Positions 26,561 to 35,845 of a stretch of 64,000 nt of DNA are shown here, piece after piece (the stretch's first letter is position 1; every line of letters starts with the position of its first letter). The stretch is from an uncultured Flavobacteriales bacterium (GTDB lineage Bacteria; Bacteroidota; Bacteroidia; Flavobacteriales_D; Sanyastnellaceae): the NCBI GenBank assembly GCA_905478795.1, contig CAJQJX010000011.1, forward strand, positions 1-64,000, given 5' to 3'. The translations under genes and the position numbers were made by a program. The notes under the pieces were generated by a model. That model had not been told where the DNA came from, did not search any database, and worked only from the letters and a program-made list of their open reading frames with translations.

Positions 26561-27127
26561 ATGCGCGGTAATTCCGAATTCGAAATTCCCTTCACGGGTT
26601 TGGGCATTGGAAGGCACGCTTTCGGATTTCAGCTGGATGGGACGTTCTTTTCGGATTTTGAACCTCAAGGCTTTGATGATGCTGACATAACAGCGGAGAC
26701 AGAGCTGGACCGGTTCGATACAATGATGCACTTCGATGTCCACGTGACAGGCACTGTGCGGTCCTTTTGTGACCGATGCAATGCGCCCGTTACGCTCTCG
26801 ATCGACCACCGCGCTAGATACGTGGTCAAGTTCGGAGACACTTCGCAACGCAACGACGACGACATTCTTGTCCTCGGCCCTGCGGAGCACCTGTTGGATG
26901 TCAGGGAATTCCTCTATGAGTCAACGGTGCTGGGCATGCCTCTGCGCCGCGTTCACGAATTAGAGGATGACTGTGACCCCAACGTGTTGCAGTGGCTGAC
27001 AGGAAGCGTAGATCACGCGCCCGATGAAGAGCAAGAGGAGGCTGAGGCTGATCCGAGATGGGCGGCACTGAAAGGATTGTCTTCCAGTGAGCCGAAAGGA
27101 GAGGAGGATTTGAATGAGGAGGAGTGA
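26561..27127 (+). CDS. yceD: YceD/DUF177 family protein
   Basis: A 188-aa soluble protein. The DUF177 core includes a CDRCNAPVTL zinc-knuckle-like CxxC pair (about 68-77) and the terminal DPRWAALKGL segment that defines the family; a Glu/Asp-rich tail follows. DUF177 proteins sit upstream of rpmF throughout bacteria and, in plants and E. coli, are linked to 23S rRNA processing or accumulation; the exact role here is inferred from that. It lies 61 nt upstream of rpmF, as expected. Confidence 0.92.
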   Translation: MRGNSEFEIPFTGLGIGRHAFGFQLDGTFFSDFEPQGFDDADITAETELDRFDTMMHFDVHVTGTVRSFCDRCNAPVTLSIDHRARYVVKFGDTSQRNDDDILVLGPAEHLLDVREFLYESTVLGMPLRRVHELEDDCDPNVLQWLTGSVDHAPDEEQEEAEADPRWAALKGLSSSEPKGEEDLNEEE

Positions 27128-27188
27128 ATTTGACAGTACAAACCATTGACCCCGAGGTGCTTCGGCACTGAGGAACAACAATACCAAC

Positions 27189-27383
27189 ATGGCACATCCA
27201 AAGCGACGCCAGAGCAAGACGCGCTCACGTAAGCGCCGGACGCACTACAAGGCCGAGACACCCAATGTCTCTACCTGTTCAACGACAGGCCAGGCCCACA
27301 TGTTCCACCGCGCCCACTGGTACGAGGGTAAGCTCTACTACAAGGGACGCGTTCTGATGGAGAAAGAGGTCGCTGAGGCCTGA
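27189..27383 (+). CDS. rpmF: 50S ribosomal protein L32
   Basis: A 64-aa basic ribosomal protein. [20 protein letters not shown] at the N-terminus is typical, and the middle segment ([29 protein letters not shown]) keeps one Cys but not the four-Cys zinc motif, so this is a zinc-free L32 form. It is co-transcribed with yceD and closed by a strong terminator 24 nt after the stop. Confidence 0.97.
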   Translation: MAHPKRRQSKTRSRKRRTHYKAETPNVSTCSTTGQAHMFHRAHWYEGKLYYKGRVLMEKEVAEA

Positions 27384-27406
27384 TTTCTCTTTCGCGCTTT
27401 TTTCGG

Positions 27407-27440
27407 AAACCCGCCCAGCCGATGGCTGAAGCGGGTTTTT
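27407..27440 (+). terminator. Rho-independent terminator after rpmF
   Basis: AAACCCGC at 27407-27414 pairs with GCGGGTTT at 27431-27438, with an inner AGCC/GGCT pairing and a terminal T run (GGGTTTTTCC). Confidence 0.85.
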
Positions 27441-27498
27441 CCACATCCGGTCGTGGCTCAAGCTGTGTTTCATGCTTAGCCCGGGAAGAAAGCGGCGT

Positions 27499-27506
27499 TA
27501 ATTTCG
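27499..27506 (+). promoter_or_regulatory. Candidate -7 box for fabH
   Basis: TAATTTCG (TAnnTTCG) lies 37 nt before the fabH ATG, downstream of the rpmF terminator, so fabH has its own promoter. Confidence 0.4.
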
Positions 27507-27543
27507 ACGCCTGCCTCCCAATAGAGGGACAACAAACCGTGCG

Positions 27544-28560
27544 ATGAGCTCACTTCAATCCGCGGCCATTACTGCAGTGCAGGGATGGCTACCCCCCGAC
27601 AAGCTGACCAATGCCGACCTCGAAAAACTCGTCGACACCAACGACGAATGGATTCGAACCCGCACTGGCATCTCGGAACGGCGCATTCTAAAGGACCCCA
27701 CTAAGGCCACTTCCGATATGGCGGCTGAGGTCATCAAGGGCCTTTGCGCACAGCGCGACATCTCGCCTGAAAGCATCGACTTGGTCATTGTGGCCACGGT
27801 CACCCCAGACATGTTCTTCCCGTCCACCGCCCAGTTGGCGTGTGTCAAGTCGGGTGCGACCAATGCCTGGGGCTTTGACCTGAGCGCAGCTTGTAGCGGT
27901 TTCCTTTTTGCATTGCGCACTGGAGGCCAGTTCATCTCTTCTGGCACGCACAAACGCGTGGTGGTGGTGGGCTCTGACAAGATGAGCAGCATCGTGGACT
28001 ATACCGATCGCACCACGTGCGTCCTCTTTGGTGATGCCGCCGCAGGCGTGTTACTGGAGGCAGACGCGACAGGAGAAAACGGCATTCAAGATGCCATTTT
28101 GCGCAGCGATGGTAGGGGAGCGGAGTTCTTGCGCATGCGAGGAGGAGGGTCACTCAACCCTCCAAGCCACGAAACCGTAGATGGCAAAATGCACTACCTC
28201 GAGCAGGATGGAAAGCCGGTATTTAAAGCCGCTGTAACATCCATGGCTGATGTGAGCTACGAAATCATGGAGCGCAACGGCCTGACTGCCGACGACGTTT
28301 CTTGGCTCGTGCCCCACCAAGCGAACTTGCGCATCATCGATGCGACTGCAAAACGGATGGGGGTCGGCCGAGAAAAAGTCATGATCAACATCGAGAAGTA
28401 CGGAAACACAACTGCAGCCACCATTCCTTTGTGTCTATGGGAGTGGGCAGACCGCCTCACCCCTGGAGAAAACCTCATTCTGAGCAGTTTTGGAGGAGGG
28501 TTCACATGGGGCAGTATTTGGCTCAAATGGGCCATCCCTCAACAGACAACAGCAGAGTGA
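27544..28560 (+). CDS. fabH: 3-oxoacyl-ACP synthase III
   Basis: A 338-aa initiating condensing enzyme of type II fatty acid synthesis; it joins acetyl-CoA or a branched acyl-CoA to malonyl-ACP. The catalytic Cys lies in [18 protein letters not shown] (near 118), His in [14 protein letters not shown] (near 260) and Asn in [12 protein letters not shown] (near 290). The thiolase-like fold is complete. It is followed by accB-accC, giving a short fatty-acid initiation cluster. An ATCCCGA/TCGGGAT hairpin overlaps the end of the gene but lacks a T tract. Confidence 0.96.
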   Translation: MSSLQSAAITAVQGWLPPDKLTNADLEKLVDTNDEWIRTRTGISERRILKDPTKATSDMAAEVIKGLCAQRDISPESIDLVIVATVTPDMFFPSTAQLACVKSGATNAWGFDLSAACSGFLFALRTGGQFISSGTHKRVVVVGSDKMSSIVDYTDRTTCVLFGDAAAGVLLEADATGENGIQDAILRSDGRGAEFLRMRGGGSLNPPSHETVDGKMHYLEQDGKPVFKAAVTSMADVSYEIMERNGLTADDVSWLVPHQANLRIIDATAKRMGVGREKVMINIEKYGNTTAATIPLCLWEWADRLTPGENLILSSFGGGFTWGSIWLKWAIPQQTTAE

Positions 28561-28585
28561 TCCCGACCTTCGGGATGCTCTCCAA

Positions 28586-28593
28586 TAAATTTG
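28586..28593 (+). promoter_or_regulatory. -7 box for accB-accC
   Basis: TAAATTTG matches TAnnTTTG exactly, 49 nt upstream of accB. A GCGG/CCGC inverted repeat (around 28594-28608) follows. accB-accC can therefore be transcribed independently of fabH. Confidence 0.45.
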
Positions 28594-28642
28594 CGGTTAC
28601 TTTGCCGCTCTGGATACACCAATTCCTAAAGTCAAACAGACC

Positions 28643-29176
28643 ATGACCCAGGAAGAAATACAGGACCTGATCAAATTCGTTGCCAAGTCTGGCGTGAATG
28701 AAGTCGAGATCGAACGCAAGGACTTCAAGATTACCATCAAGAGTCCAAGCAATGGCACCAAACGCGGTAAAGCCGCAGCTCAATTCGAGCCGCAAACCGT
28801 GCAAATGGCCATGCCCGCTGGAATGACGATGCCCATGCAGATGCCCGCTGCGATGCCCGCTCAGGCACCCGCACCCGCACCTGCTGCTGCTGCATCGGCC
28901 CCTGCACCGGCTGCTCCAAAGGAGGCCGATGCTGGCTTGATCGAAATCAAGAGCCCCATGATTGGCACGTTCTACCGCAAGCCTTCCCCTGACAAGGAGA
29001 ACTTTGTCGAAGTAGGTTCTGCAGTCAAAGTGGGAGACACTGTCTGTGTAATCGAGGCCATGAAGTTGTTCAATGAAATCGAAAGTGAGATTTCTGGCCG
29101 TATTGTAAAGATCCTCGTGGACGATAACAGCCCGGTCGAATACGACCAGCCTCTCTTCCTCGTGGAACCGGCCTAA
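28643..29176 (+). CDS. accB: Acetyl-CoA carboxylase biotin carboxyl carrier protein
   Basis: A 177-aa biotin carrier subunit of acetyl-CoA carboxylase. The N-terminal domain (about 1-45) is followed by a flexible Met/Pro/Ala-rich linker (about 55-92, with repeated MPA and APAP units) and a C-terminal biotinyl domain with the biotinylated Lys in [12 protein letters not shown] (near 139). The thumb segment around [15 protein letters not shown] is present. It lies 28 nt upstream of accC. Confidence 0.97.
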   Translation: MTQEEIQDLIKFVAKSGVNEVEIERKDFKITIKSPSNGTKRGKAAAQFEPQTVQMAMPAGMTMPMQMPAAMPAQAPAPAPAAAASAPAPAAPKEADAGLIEIKSPMIGTFYRKPSPDKENFVEVGSAVKVGDTVCVIEAMKLFNEIESEISGRIVKILVDDNSPVEYDQPLFLVEPA

Positions 29177-29204
29177 TGCCGGATCACCCCCATCGATTCA
29201 CGAC

Positions 29205-30539
29205 ATGTTCAAGAAAATCCTGATCGCCAACCGCGGTGAGATTGCCCTTAGGGTTATCCGCACCTGCAAGGAGATGGGCATCAAGACGGTGGCCGTATAC
29301 TCCACAGCAGACGCAGAGAGCCTTCATGTGCGCTTTGCAGATGAGGCCGTTTGTATCGGCCCTCCTCAAAGTGCCAAGAGCTACCTCAACATCCCGAACA
29401 TCATTGCCGCTGCCGAAATCACCAACGCGGATGCCATCCATCCTGGTTACGGCTTCCTTTCAGAGAACGCTCAGTTCTCCAAGGTGTGCGGAGAAAACGA
29501 CATTAAGTTCATCGGGGCTTCCCCGGAGATGATCGAGGCCATGGGGGACAAGGCTTCTGCCAAAGCCACCATGAAAGCCGCTGGTGTTCCTACCATACCC
29601 GGAAGCGTCGGTGTTTTGGACAGCTTGGAAGACGCCATCGCCTGTGCCAAAGAAATCGGATACCCAGTGATGCTGAAAGCCACCGCGGGCGGCGGTGGAA
29701 GGGGCATGCGACTCTGCACGAACGATGCGGACACCACAGATGCTTGGGACACCACGCGACGTGAGGCCGGTGCTGCCTTTGGCAACGATGGCATGTACAT
29801 GGAGAAGTTCGTGACTGAGCCTCGCCACATCGAGATTCAAATTGCCGGTGATCGCAACGGCAAATGCTGCCACCTTTCCGAGCGTGACTGCTCCATCCAA
29901 CGTCGCCACCAGAAGCTCGTAGAGGAGACTCCATCCCCCTACATGACCGACGACCTCCGAGAGAAGATGGGCCAAGCGGCCATCGCTGCAGGAGAGGCTG
30001 TGAAGTACGAGGGTGTGGGTACCGTGGAGTTCTTGGTCGATGCCGAGCGGAATTTCTATTTCATGGAAATGAATACCCGGATTCAGGTAGAGCATACCAT
30101 CACGGAAGAAGTGGTGGACTACGACCTGATCAAAGAACAGATCAAGCTCGCCGCTGGGGAATCTATTTCTGGAAGGAACTACTATCCCAAGATGCATGCC
30201 ATTCAGTGCCGCATCAACGCAGAGGATCCCGACCGAAACTTTGCTCCAAGCCCGGGAACCGTGACGGACTATCATGGCCCCGGTGGTCATGGCATCCGCA
30301 TCGATACCCACGTCTATGCTGGCTATCGGATTCCACCTCATTACGACAGCATGATTGCCAAGCTGATTGTGGTGGCCCAGACCCGGGAGGAAGCCATCAC
30401 CAAAATGCAGCGGGCTTTGGACGAGTACATCATTGAAGGTGTGAAGACCACCATCCCGTTCCACCAGAAGCTCATGGCTCATGAGCGTTTCCGCAGCGGA
30501 GACTTCACCACGAAGTTCCTAGAGGAAGAGACCATTTAA
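29205..30539 (+). CDS. accC: Acetyl-CoA carboxylase biotin carboxylase subunit
   Basis: A 444-aa ATP-grasp enzyme that carboxylates the biotin on AccB using bicarbonate. The glycine-rich ATP loop ([14 protein letters not shown]), [39 protein letters not shown] and the C-terminal [10 protein letters not shown] segment match AccC from end to end. It is the last gene of this cluster; the carboxyltransferase subunits (accA/accD) are not in the window. It is convergent with the heptose adenylyltransferase gene, with an 8-nt gap. Confidence 0.97.
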   Translation: MFKKILIANRGEIALRVIRTCKEMGIKTVAVYSTADAESLHVRFADEAVCIGPPQSAKSYLNIPNIIAAAEITNADAIHPGYGFLSENAQFSKVCGENDIKFIGASPEMIEAMGDKASAKATMKAAGVPTIPGSVGVLDSLEDAIACAKEIGYPVMLKATAGGGGRGMRLCTNDADTTDAWDTTRREAGAAFGNDGMYMEKFVTEPRHIEIQIAGDRNGKCCHLSERDCSIQRRHQKLVEETPSPYMTDDLREKMGQAAIAAGEAVKYEGVGTVEFLVDAERNFYFMEMNTRIQVEHTITEEVVDYDLIKEQIKLAAGESISGRNYYPKMHAIQCRINAEDPDRNFAPSPGTVTDYHGPGGHGIRIDTHVYAGYRIPPHYDSMIAKLIVVAQTREEAITKMQRALDEYIIEGVKTTIPFHQKLMAHERFRSGDFTTKFLEEETI

Positions 30540-30547
30540 GGCCTGAT

Positions 30548-31063
30548 TTAGCCTTTCAGCTTGCTGGCGATGGCTGTTGTGCTGCGGCCGGGTACCAAGT
30601 CGATCGTGGCCACCGTGCCGCCCTGTGAACGCACTTCAGTGCTGCCCACGATATAGCGGGGATGGCTCGCGTCGGTGCACTCCGCGTCATAATCTCCTCC
30701 TTTGACCAAGACATCGGGATGAAGGGCCTGGATCATGGTGAGAGGCGTGTCGCTGCCAAACAAGACGACTGCTGCCACTGAGCGCAGTGCCGCCACTACT
30801 GCTGCACGGTCAGCCTCAGGCACGATTGGTCTGTCCTCTCCTTTTCCCAATCTGCGCACGCTGGCATCGTCATTGATGCCCACCACGAGCACATCGCCCA
30901 GCCGAGCAGCGGCGGCGAGATACGTCACATGGCCTTTGTGCAAGAGGTCGAAAACGCCGTTGGTGAAGACCACCTTATGGCCCGCCTTACTCCATTCCTG
31001 GCGCAGGGCTTCGAGCTCCGCGAGCGTATTAATATGGCCGTCAGCTGCAGTGTGGTGTACCAT
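30548..31063 (-). CDS. rfaE2: D-glycero-beta-D-manno-heptose 1-phosphate adenylyltransferase
   Basis: A 171-aa nucleotidyltransferase, the stand-alone form of the C-terminal HldE domain, producing ADP-heptose for LPS inner core. The HxGH signature lies in FTNGVFDLLHKGHVTYL (about 33-49), with VGINDDASVRRLGKG and DVLVKGGDYD further on. GDYDAE and TSTTAI-like C-terminal residues match RfaE2. It overlaps the flippase-like gene upstream by one base (TGATG). Gene order suggests an envelope operon. Confidence 0.92.
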   Translation of the reverse strand: MVHHTAADGHINTLAELEALRQEWSKAGHKVVFTNGVFDLLHKGHVTYLAAAARLGDVLVVGINDDASVRRLGKGEDRPIVPEADRAAVVAALRSVAAVVLFGSDTPLTMIQALHPDVLVKGGDYDAECTDASHPRYIVGSTEVRSQGGTVATIDLVPGRSTTAIASKLKG

Positions 31064-32073
31064 CAGCTTGGGTTGGCTGCATCAGCCTTTGAATTTTTCT
31101 TTAAGCCTGCGGCCAAAAGAAACAGGTAACCCACGCCCCCCGTAGTGATGATCATCACGGTTTGCGTCGCCCACACCACATTGGCGGTGGCCAAGCCCAA
31201 GACTTCCGAATAACCCAAGGCGACCAGTGCGTATTGAACAGCGAGCTGATAGCTACCGATGCCCCCAGGAGAAGGCAAGACCATGCCAAACCCACCTGCC
31301 ATCATCACGAAAAGCGACTGGGCCGGGGTGATGCCATTCAAGGAATCGATGCCCAAGAAAATCACATAAGTCATCAAAAAGTACATGGTCCAGATGAAGG
31401 CCGTGTGGGCTAAGAAAGCCCACTTTCGGCGCATGTGACGGACGCTGGCCAGCCCTCGACCAATGCCAGAAATGAAGCCGAAAACTTTGGCGATGAACGG
31501 CACTTGGCCCAAGGCTTTTCGCTTGACCCAAGCCACTGCGCCTAAGGCTACGAAGATGGCCGCTGCAGCCGCCAGCCATGGCAGAGGCCCCGTGCCCCCC
31601 GGAAGCGAAAACGAGGCACTAAAGGCCAAGAATGATTCCATATTGGACAGCAAGGCGATGCCGGTCAACAAAAACAGCAAGGCAAAATCGACCACACGCT
31701 CAGAAATCACCGTTCCAAAAAGCTCATCGACGGGAATGCCATCCGTTTGGTTCAAGGCACCACACCGCGCCAACTCTCCACTTCGTGGAACGAAGGCGTT
31801 GGAGAAATAGCTAAACGCCACAGCGTGAATGCTGTTGCCCATTTTGGGGGTATGCCCAAGGGGCTCCAAAAGGATCAGCCAACGCATGCCTCGGCTTACA
31901 ATCGCCAAGTAGCCCATCACAAAACTCGCCGCGATGCCCTTCCAACTTGCGCTGCGCATATCGTCCCACAGGGCCTGCGGGTCCTCCACAGCGCGCATGG
32001 CCAAAGCCATCAACAGCACGCCGATGCCCAGCATCAAAACGTACTTTAAGACTTGGCCAAGCTTCCCTTTCAT
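31063..32073 (-). CDS. Flippase-like integral membrane protein (lysylphosphatidylglycerol synthase TM/UPF0104 family)
   Basis: A 336-aa protein with about eight membrane helices. The family pattern is visible: [40 protein letters not shown], and near the C-terminus [17 protein letters not shown] (conserved PSPGGIG-x-x-Q/E). UPF0104 proteins are the membrane part of MprF-type lipid flippases and of several lipid or glycolipid export systems; the substrate here is unknown. It overlaps panD by 4 nt and rfaE2 by 1 nt, so the three are translationally coupled. A second family member lies at 35842. Confidence 0.88.
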   Translation of the reverse strand: MKGKLGQVLKYVLMLGIGVLLMALAMRAVEDPQALWDDMRSASWKGIAASFVMGYLAIVSRGMRWLILLEPLGHTPKMGNSIHAVAFSYFSNAFVPRSGELARCGALNQTDGIPVDELFGTVISERVVDFALLFLLTGIALLSNMESFLAFSASFSLPGGTGPLPWLAAAAAIFVALGAVAWVKRKALGQVPFIAKVFGFISGIGRGLASVRHMRRKWAFLAHTAFIWTMYFLMTYVIFLGIDSLNGITPAQSLFVMMAGGFGMVLPSPGGIGSYQLAVQYALVALGYSEVLGLATANVVWATQTVMIITTGGVGYLFLLAAGLKKNSKADAANPS

Positions 32074-32423
32074 GTGTGGATGCGGTTGGTGGCAGTGTCT
32101 GGAAACACCACCGTGGGTTTAAATGCTTTGGCCTCCTCGATCTCCATGCTGCCGTATGCGATGACAATCACGACATCCCCCGGTTGACAGCGACGCGCTG
32201 CAGGGCCGTTCAAACACACTTGTCCTGTTCCGCGCGCTCCTTCGATGACGTAAGTCTCGATGCGCTCTCCGTTGTTGCAATTCACAATTTGCACCTTCTC
32301 CCCAGGCACAAGGCCGGCGGCTTCAATGAGGTCCAAGTCAAGCGTAATGCTTCCGATATAGTTGAGGTCGGCTTCAGTAACCGTGATGCGGTGCAACTTG
32401 GCCCGCATGACATCAATGCGCAT
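32070..32423 (-). CDS. panD: Aspartate 1-decarboxylase
   Basis: A 117-aa pyruvoyl enzyme making beta-alanine for pantothenate/CoA. The self-cleavage site Gly-Ser lies in [10 protein letters not shown] (Gly24-Ser25), giving the pyruvoyl group on the alpha chain. [31 protein letters not shown] and [21 protein letters not shown] match PanD throughout. A consensus -7 box lies only 4 nt before the start codon and overlaps the stop codon of the upstream OmpA-like gene. Confidence 0.97.
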   Translation of the reverse strand: MRIDVMRAKLHRITVTEADLNYIGSITLDLDLIEAAGLVPGEKVQIVNCNNGERIETYVIEGARGTGQVCLNGPAARRCQPGDVVIVIAYGSMEIEEAKAFKPTVVFPDTATNRIHT

Positions 32424-32427
32424 GTGT

Positions 32428-32435
32428 CAAAATTA
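32428..32435 (-). promoter_or_regulatory. -7 box for panD, embedded in the upstream stop codon
   Basis: On the minus strand TAATTTTG matches TAnnTTTG exactly; its first three bases are the TAA stop of the OmpA-like gene. Four bases (ACAC) separate it from the panD ATG. Confidence 0.5.
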
Positions 32436-34055
32436 CTGCATGGCGCGGCCATCAGCACGCTTGCCGTGTTCAATGTGCAGCTCGGTCCTTCGGCTGCGTT
32501 CCAAGGCGTCCGAAGGACAGACCACACCAGGTGGACATTTCACCAAAGGTTGGCGCGTTCCCATTCCCTCAAACCTGATCTGGGCGGCCTGTAGCCCGGC
32601 GAATTCCAACTGGGCAGCCACATGTCTGGCCCGCTCTGCCGCCAAGGCTGCATTGGTTTGAGGGTCGCCATCAATGCTCGCATGTCCTGTAATGCGAATG
32701 ACATCGTTGGGACGCCCCCTTAATTGCACAGCCAATGATCGGATGTGATCCCGGTCCTGGGGTGTGAGGGTCAATTGTCCAACACCGTGAAATACCACCC
32801 AATCCGCTGGTTCGTTAGATGCCAAGGTGGTGACGTTCGACGTGGGACCGCGCTCCATATTCCGCGGTTCTGTGACGTTTTGTGTCACTGTACCCGATGT
32901 GACCACCGGCAGGCGAGAACGATCGCCTCGCAGGGCCCGCCATCCGCCCAATGGCATCGTGGTCAACAGAGACAAACTCCAAGCGGTGCCCGCCAATTTG
33001 ACCCGCCGCAGCAAACGTCCTTCGGCGTCTCGCCATTCGGCCACGGCCTCCAGACAGTCATCGGGCGTCTCTCCTACCCACTCAAATCCGTAACGCCGGT
33101 CCGCACTCAAAACTCCTAAATCCACCTTGCCTTCTGTGTTGCTGCGCAGCTGTCTCACAGGCATGCCCCCACTCGTCACTTGCCACACCGCTTCTACCAG
33201 CGCTTCGCGACCGCATCTGACCTGTAAAGTGTGACCGACCAACGTGTTGTTGAGGTCCGAAATGGCAGCTTCCCCTCCTTCTGGTATGGCCGAGACCCAC
33301 CACGGGTCAAGCCCACCGGCACCTTTGAGCCGCTCCGTAGACAACCATCCGCCCCCATCAGGGCCAGACACCAAGGCCATTTCGTTGGCGGGACTATTGA
33401 TGGCATCCAGCAACAAAACATCTGTATACCCTCCCTTGCGGGGTATGCGCGCCAGGTCATAGCCTCCCTTCCATTGACCCGATACCGGCACCAACGCCTC
33501 TGCACCTCCCCGCATCTTGGGCCGCAAAGAGACCAAGAGGTCCCCTTCTCGGCCGGGTTGATCATCAAATACAGCAAAGCCACACGTGCCCGAAAAACGG
33601 GACAGTGCTGGAACATCCCACGGTCTTCCCCAAGTAGGGTTGTCATGGCCCGTCTTTCCAGCAAACATCACCTGACCACCTCCCTCGGAGTGCACCGATA
33701 AGACCGCCATTCCCCAGTCCAGATCGACATCGAGGTGGACAATCTTGCCCAACTCAGACCAGGCATCCGTGCGCTGGGGTACATGCCCCCACACCTCCGG
33801 CAGGGTGACAGCCCATGGCGCACCGTCCAACTGCGCCATGCGCGTTTCTGACCCTAACCACTGCGCAGTCGCACGATCGGGATGAACCAGTAAAATCAAG
33901 TGGTCTCCGTCTACACCCAGCACCAACTCATCGCCAGGGGTCGCCGCGCGTTTCAGCAACTTCACCACAGGCTGGGCCCCAACGGACAAGGTGGCTGCGA
34001 TCAGCAAGGCCACTGTCCAAAAGCCAGCGATGAATGTGGGGCACCTTGGGTTCAT
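32433..34055 (-). CDS. OmpA-family outer-membrane protein with unique N-terminal region
   Basis: A 540-aa protein with a signal peptide (1-27, ending VGAQP). The C-terminal 120 residues form an OmpA peptidoglycan-binding domain (VVFHGVGQLTLTPQDRDHI; IRITGHASIDGDPQTNAALAAERA; GMGTRQPLV). The N-terminal 400 residues are beta-rich with no clear family match by eye; TCGFAVFDDQPGREGDLLVS and GYTDVLLLDAINSPANEMAL suggest PD40/propeller-like blades as in other Bacteroidota OmpA proteins. Likely outer-membrane, tethered to the wall. It follows DUF3109 by 5 nt. Confidence 0.82.
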   Translation of the reverse strand: MNPRCPTFIAGFWTVALLIAATLSVGAQPVVKLLKRAATPGDELVLGVDGDHLILLVHPDRATAQWLGSETRMAQLDGAPWAVTLPEVWGHVPQRTDAWSELGKIVHLDVDLDWGMAVLSVHSEGGGQVMFAGKTGHDNPTWGRPWDVPALSRFSGTCGFAVFDDQPGREGDLLVSLRPKMRGGAEALVPVSGQWKGGYDLARIPRKGGYTDVLLLDAINSPANEMALVSGPDGGGWLSTERLKGAGGLDPWWVSAIPEGGEAAISDLNNTLVGHTLQVRCGREALVEAVWQVTSGGMPVRQLRSNTEGKVDLGVLSADRRYGFEWVGETPDDCLEAVAEWRDAEGRLLRRVKLAGTAWSLSLLTTMPLGGWRALRGDRSRLPVVTSGTVTQNVTEPRNMERGPTSNVTTLASNEPADWVVFHGVGQLTLTPQDRDHIRSLAVQLRGRPNDVIRITGHASIDGDPQTNAALAAERARHVAAQLEFAGLQAAQIRFEGMGTRQPLVKCPPGVVCPSDALERSRRTELHIEHGKRADGRAMQ

Positions 34056-34060
34056 GTAGC

Positions 34061-34672
34061 TCAGGCCGGGCCGCTCGATAAATCTTGACCTCCTTTTTCA
34101 GTGGCCTGGCGCCATTCGCGCTCGGCAACGGTAGCCTCTGCAAACCAGGCTTCGCCAAAGCGCCGCGTCAACGAAGACTTGCAGAATTGGAGGACACTGA
34201 GGTTAAGCCCTATACCGCAACTTACTGCGCCCCCGCATATGGGCCACTGGTGGTAGTTCACCGCCGTGAGGTCCTTCAGCGGGGTTAGTCGGATGGGGTA
34301 AAGGTGACAGCTGATGGGCTTCTGCCATTCAATTTCGCCGGCCTGATGGGCTTGCTCAAAAGCACATTTGGCCGTGCCGTCATCATCGAAGGTGGCGTAC
34401 ACGCACTCCTTGCCCTTGACAATGGGGGTAACGTGGTCACCATCTGCATCGAGCACATGAAGTCCTTCTCGCTCAATCACCGCCAAACTGTCCGGCTTGA
34501 GCCTCTTTTTGATGATGGGAAATGCCGCTTCAACCTCTGCCAGCTCCTCGGGTTCCAGCGGCGCACCGCTTTCTCCTTCCACGCAACAGGCGCCTTTACA
34601 GGCTTTGAGGTCACAGCAAAACTTCCTGTCGAACAGCTCGGTCGATAGAAGGGTGTCGTCGATCAGGATCAC
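34061..34672 (-). CDS. DUF3109 family cysteine-rich protein
   Basis: A 203-aa soluble protein with a Cys-rich N-terminus: FCCDLKACKGACCVEGESG (about 18-36), the conserved ACKGxCC motif of the YkgJ/DUF3109 group, and further Cys in VKGKECVY, KCAFEQA, ISCHLYPIR and PICGGAVSCG. The pattern suggests a bound metal or Fe-S cluster. The family is widespread in Bacteroidota, with no established function. The GTG start at 34670-34672 is divergent from the radical SAM gene (69-nt gap). First gene of the run towards panD and rfaE2. Confidence 0.88.
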   Translation of the reverse strand: MILIDDTLLSTELFDRKFCCDLKACKGACCVEGESGAPLEPEELAEVEAAFPIIKKRLKPDSLAVIEREGLHVLDADGDHVTPIVKGKECVYATFDDDGTAKCAFEQAHQAGEIEWQKPISCHLYPIRLTPLKDLTAVNYHQWPICGGAVSCGIGLNLSVLQFCKSSLTRRFGEAWFAEATVAEREWRQATEKGGQDLSSGPA

Positions 34673-34741
34673 GTCGGCAATTTAAGCCTCTCATGCGGCG
34701 AAACCGCGCGCGCCACGCCGCGGCTTCGGTAACTTGCCACC

Positions 34742-35845
34742 GTGACTTCTCCACTGACCTCGCCGACACACTCCACCATAGACCGAAGCGCCCTTTCGAG
34801 GGCGTGGGCCAAATGGCGGGATCGGAAAGCGAGGTTTGCTCCGCTCGATGCGCGGAAGGTCGCCAACTCCGTGCGTTTGGTGCGCGGTTTTCGCGCGGCG
34901 CAATCCCCATCCGGGATGCCCCTACCCGATATGAAAGCATGGCCCATGAGCCTGAGCGTCGAGCCCACTACCTCCTGCAACTTGCGCTGTCCAGAATGCC
35001 CCAGTGGATTGCGTTCGTTTACACGCCCTACCGGCATGCTCAACCCAGAGAGGCTGTCCAACCTGTTGTCTGGTCCCGAAGGCCTGGCGCGCGACTTGGT
35101 GTACCTCAACCTGTACTTCCAAGGCGAGCCCTACCTCAACCCCGGCATGGACGAGTTGGTCTCCATCGGCAAACGTGAAGGGCTCTATGTCAGCACCTCC
35201 ACCAATGCCCACCACATCAACCCGGAGCGGGCAGAGCGCATTGTACTGAGTGGCATAGACCGGCTGATCATCTCCATCGACGGCGCCGATCAAGCGTCCT
35301 ATGCTTCTTACCGCGTGGGCGGGCGCCTCGAAAAAGTATTGGAAGCGACCAGCCACATTTTGGAAGCCCGGAAGCGTCTGCGCATGGGCAGCCCTCATGT
35401 GGTGTGGCAATTCCTGGTTGTGGGACCGAATGAGCACCAACTCCCCACGATGCGGGCCATGGCCCGGCGCTGGGGTGTAGATGAATTTGTGGTGAAAACC
35501 GCCCAGCTCGATGACCCTAGAGACGGCCATCCGCTGTTGACCGAAGACCCCCGTTTGCGGCGCTACGACCGCGACCCTTCGGGCCGATGGACCTTGCGCA
35601 ACCCTATGCTCGACCGCTGTTGGCGGATGTGGCAAGGAGCTGTCCTCACTTGGGATGGGCAGGTTGTACCGTGCTGTTTCGACAAAGACGCCCAGCACGG
35701 CATGGGCCAAGCTTCGGACGGTGCCGAATTCCGGGAAATCTGGCAAAGTGAGCGCTATCAGCAATTCCGCGCGTCGGTGTTCACACACCGGGCCGGGATT
35801 GAGATGTGCCAGAACTGCACAGAAGGGACGGAAGTCTGGGCATGA
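34742..35845 (+). CDS. Radical SAM/SPASM domain protein
   Basis: A 367-aa enzyme with the [4Fe-4S] SAM-binding motif CNLRCPEC (Cys79, Cys83, Cys86) in EPTTSCNLRCPECPSGL, a full TIM-barrel-like middle (LNLYFQGEPYLNPGMDELV; RLIISIDGADQASYASYRVGG), and a C-terminal SPASM-like Cys set (DRCWRMWQGAVLTW, VVPCCFDKD, GIEMCQNC) for auxiliary clusters. Such proteins modify peptides or act on lipid/sugar substrates; the substrate is unknown. The GTG start is supported by TAACTTGC, close to the -7 consensus, 4 nt upstream. It overlaps the flippase-like gene by 4 nt (ATGA). Confidence 0.88.
   Translation: MTSPLTSPTHSTIDRSALSRAWAKWRDRKARFAPLDARKVANSVRLVRGFRAAQSPSGMPLPDMKAWPMSLSVEPTTSCNLRCPECPSGLRSFTRPTGMLNPERLSNLLSGPEGLARDLVYLNLYFQGEPYLNPGMDELVSIGKREGLYVSTSTNAHHINPERAERIVLSGIDRLIISIDGADQASYASYRVGGRLEKVLEATSHILEARKRLRMGSPHVVWQFLVVGPNEHQLPTMRAMARRWGVDEFVVKTAQLDDPRDGHPLLTEDPRLRRYDRDPSGRWTLRNPMLDRCWRMWQGAVLTWDGQVVPCCFDKDAQHGMGQASDGAEFREIWQSERYQQFRASVFTHRAGIEMCQNCTEGTEVWA

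Noticed and set aside
28800-28925. MPA/APAP codon repeats in accB as a mobile or tandem repeat
   Set aside because: This is the normal flexible Pro/Ala linker of biotin carrier proteins.
29460-30482. 340-codon minus-strand frame opposite accC
   Set aside because: Shadow of accC caused by codon bias.
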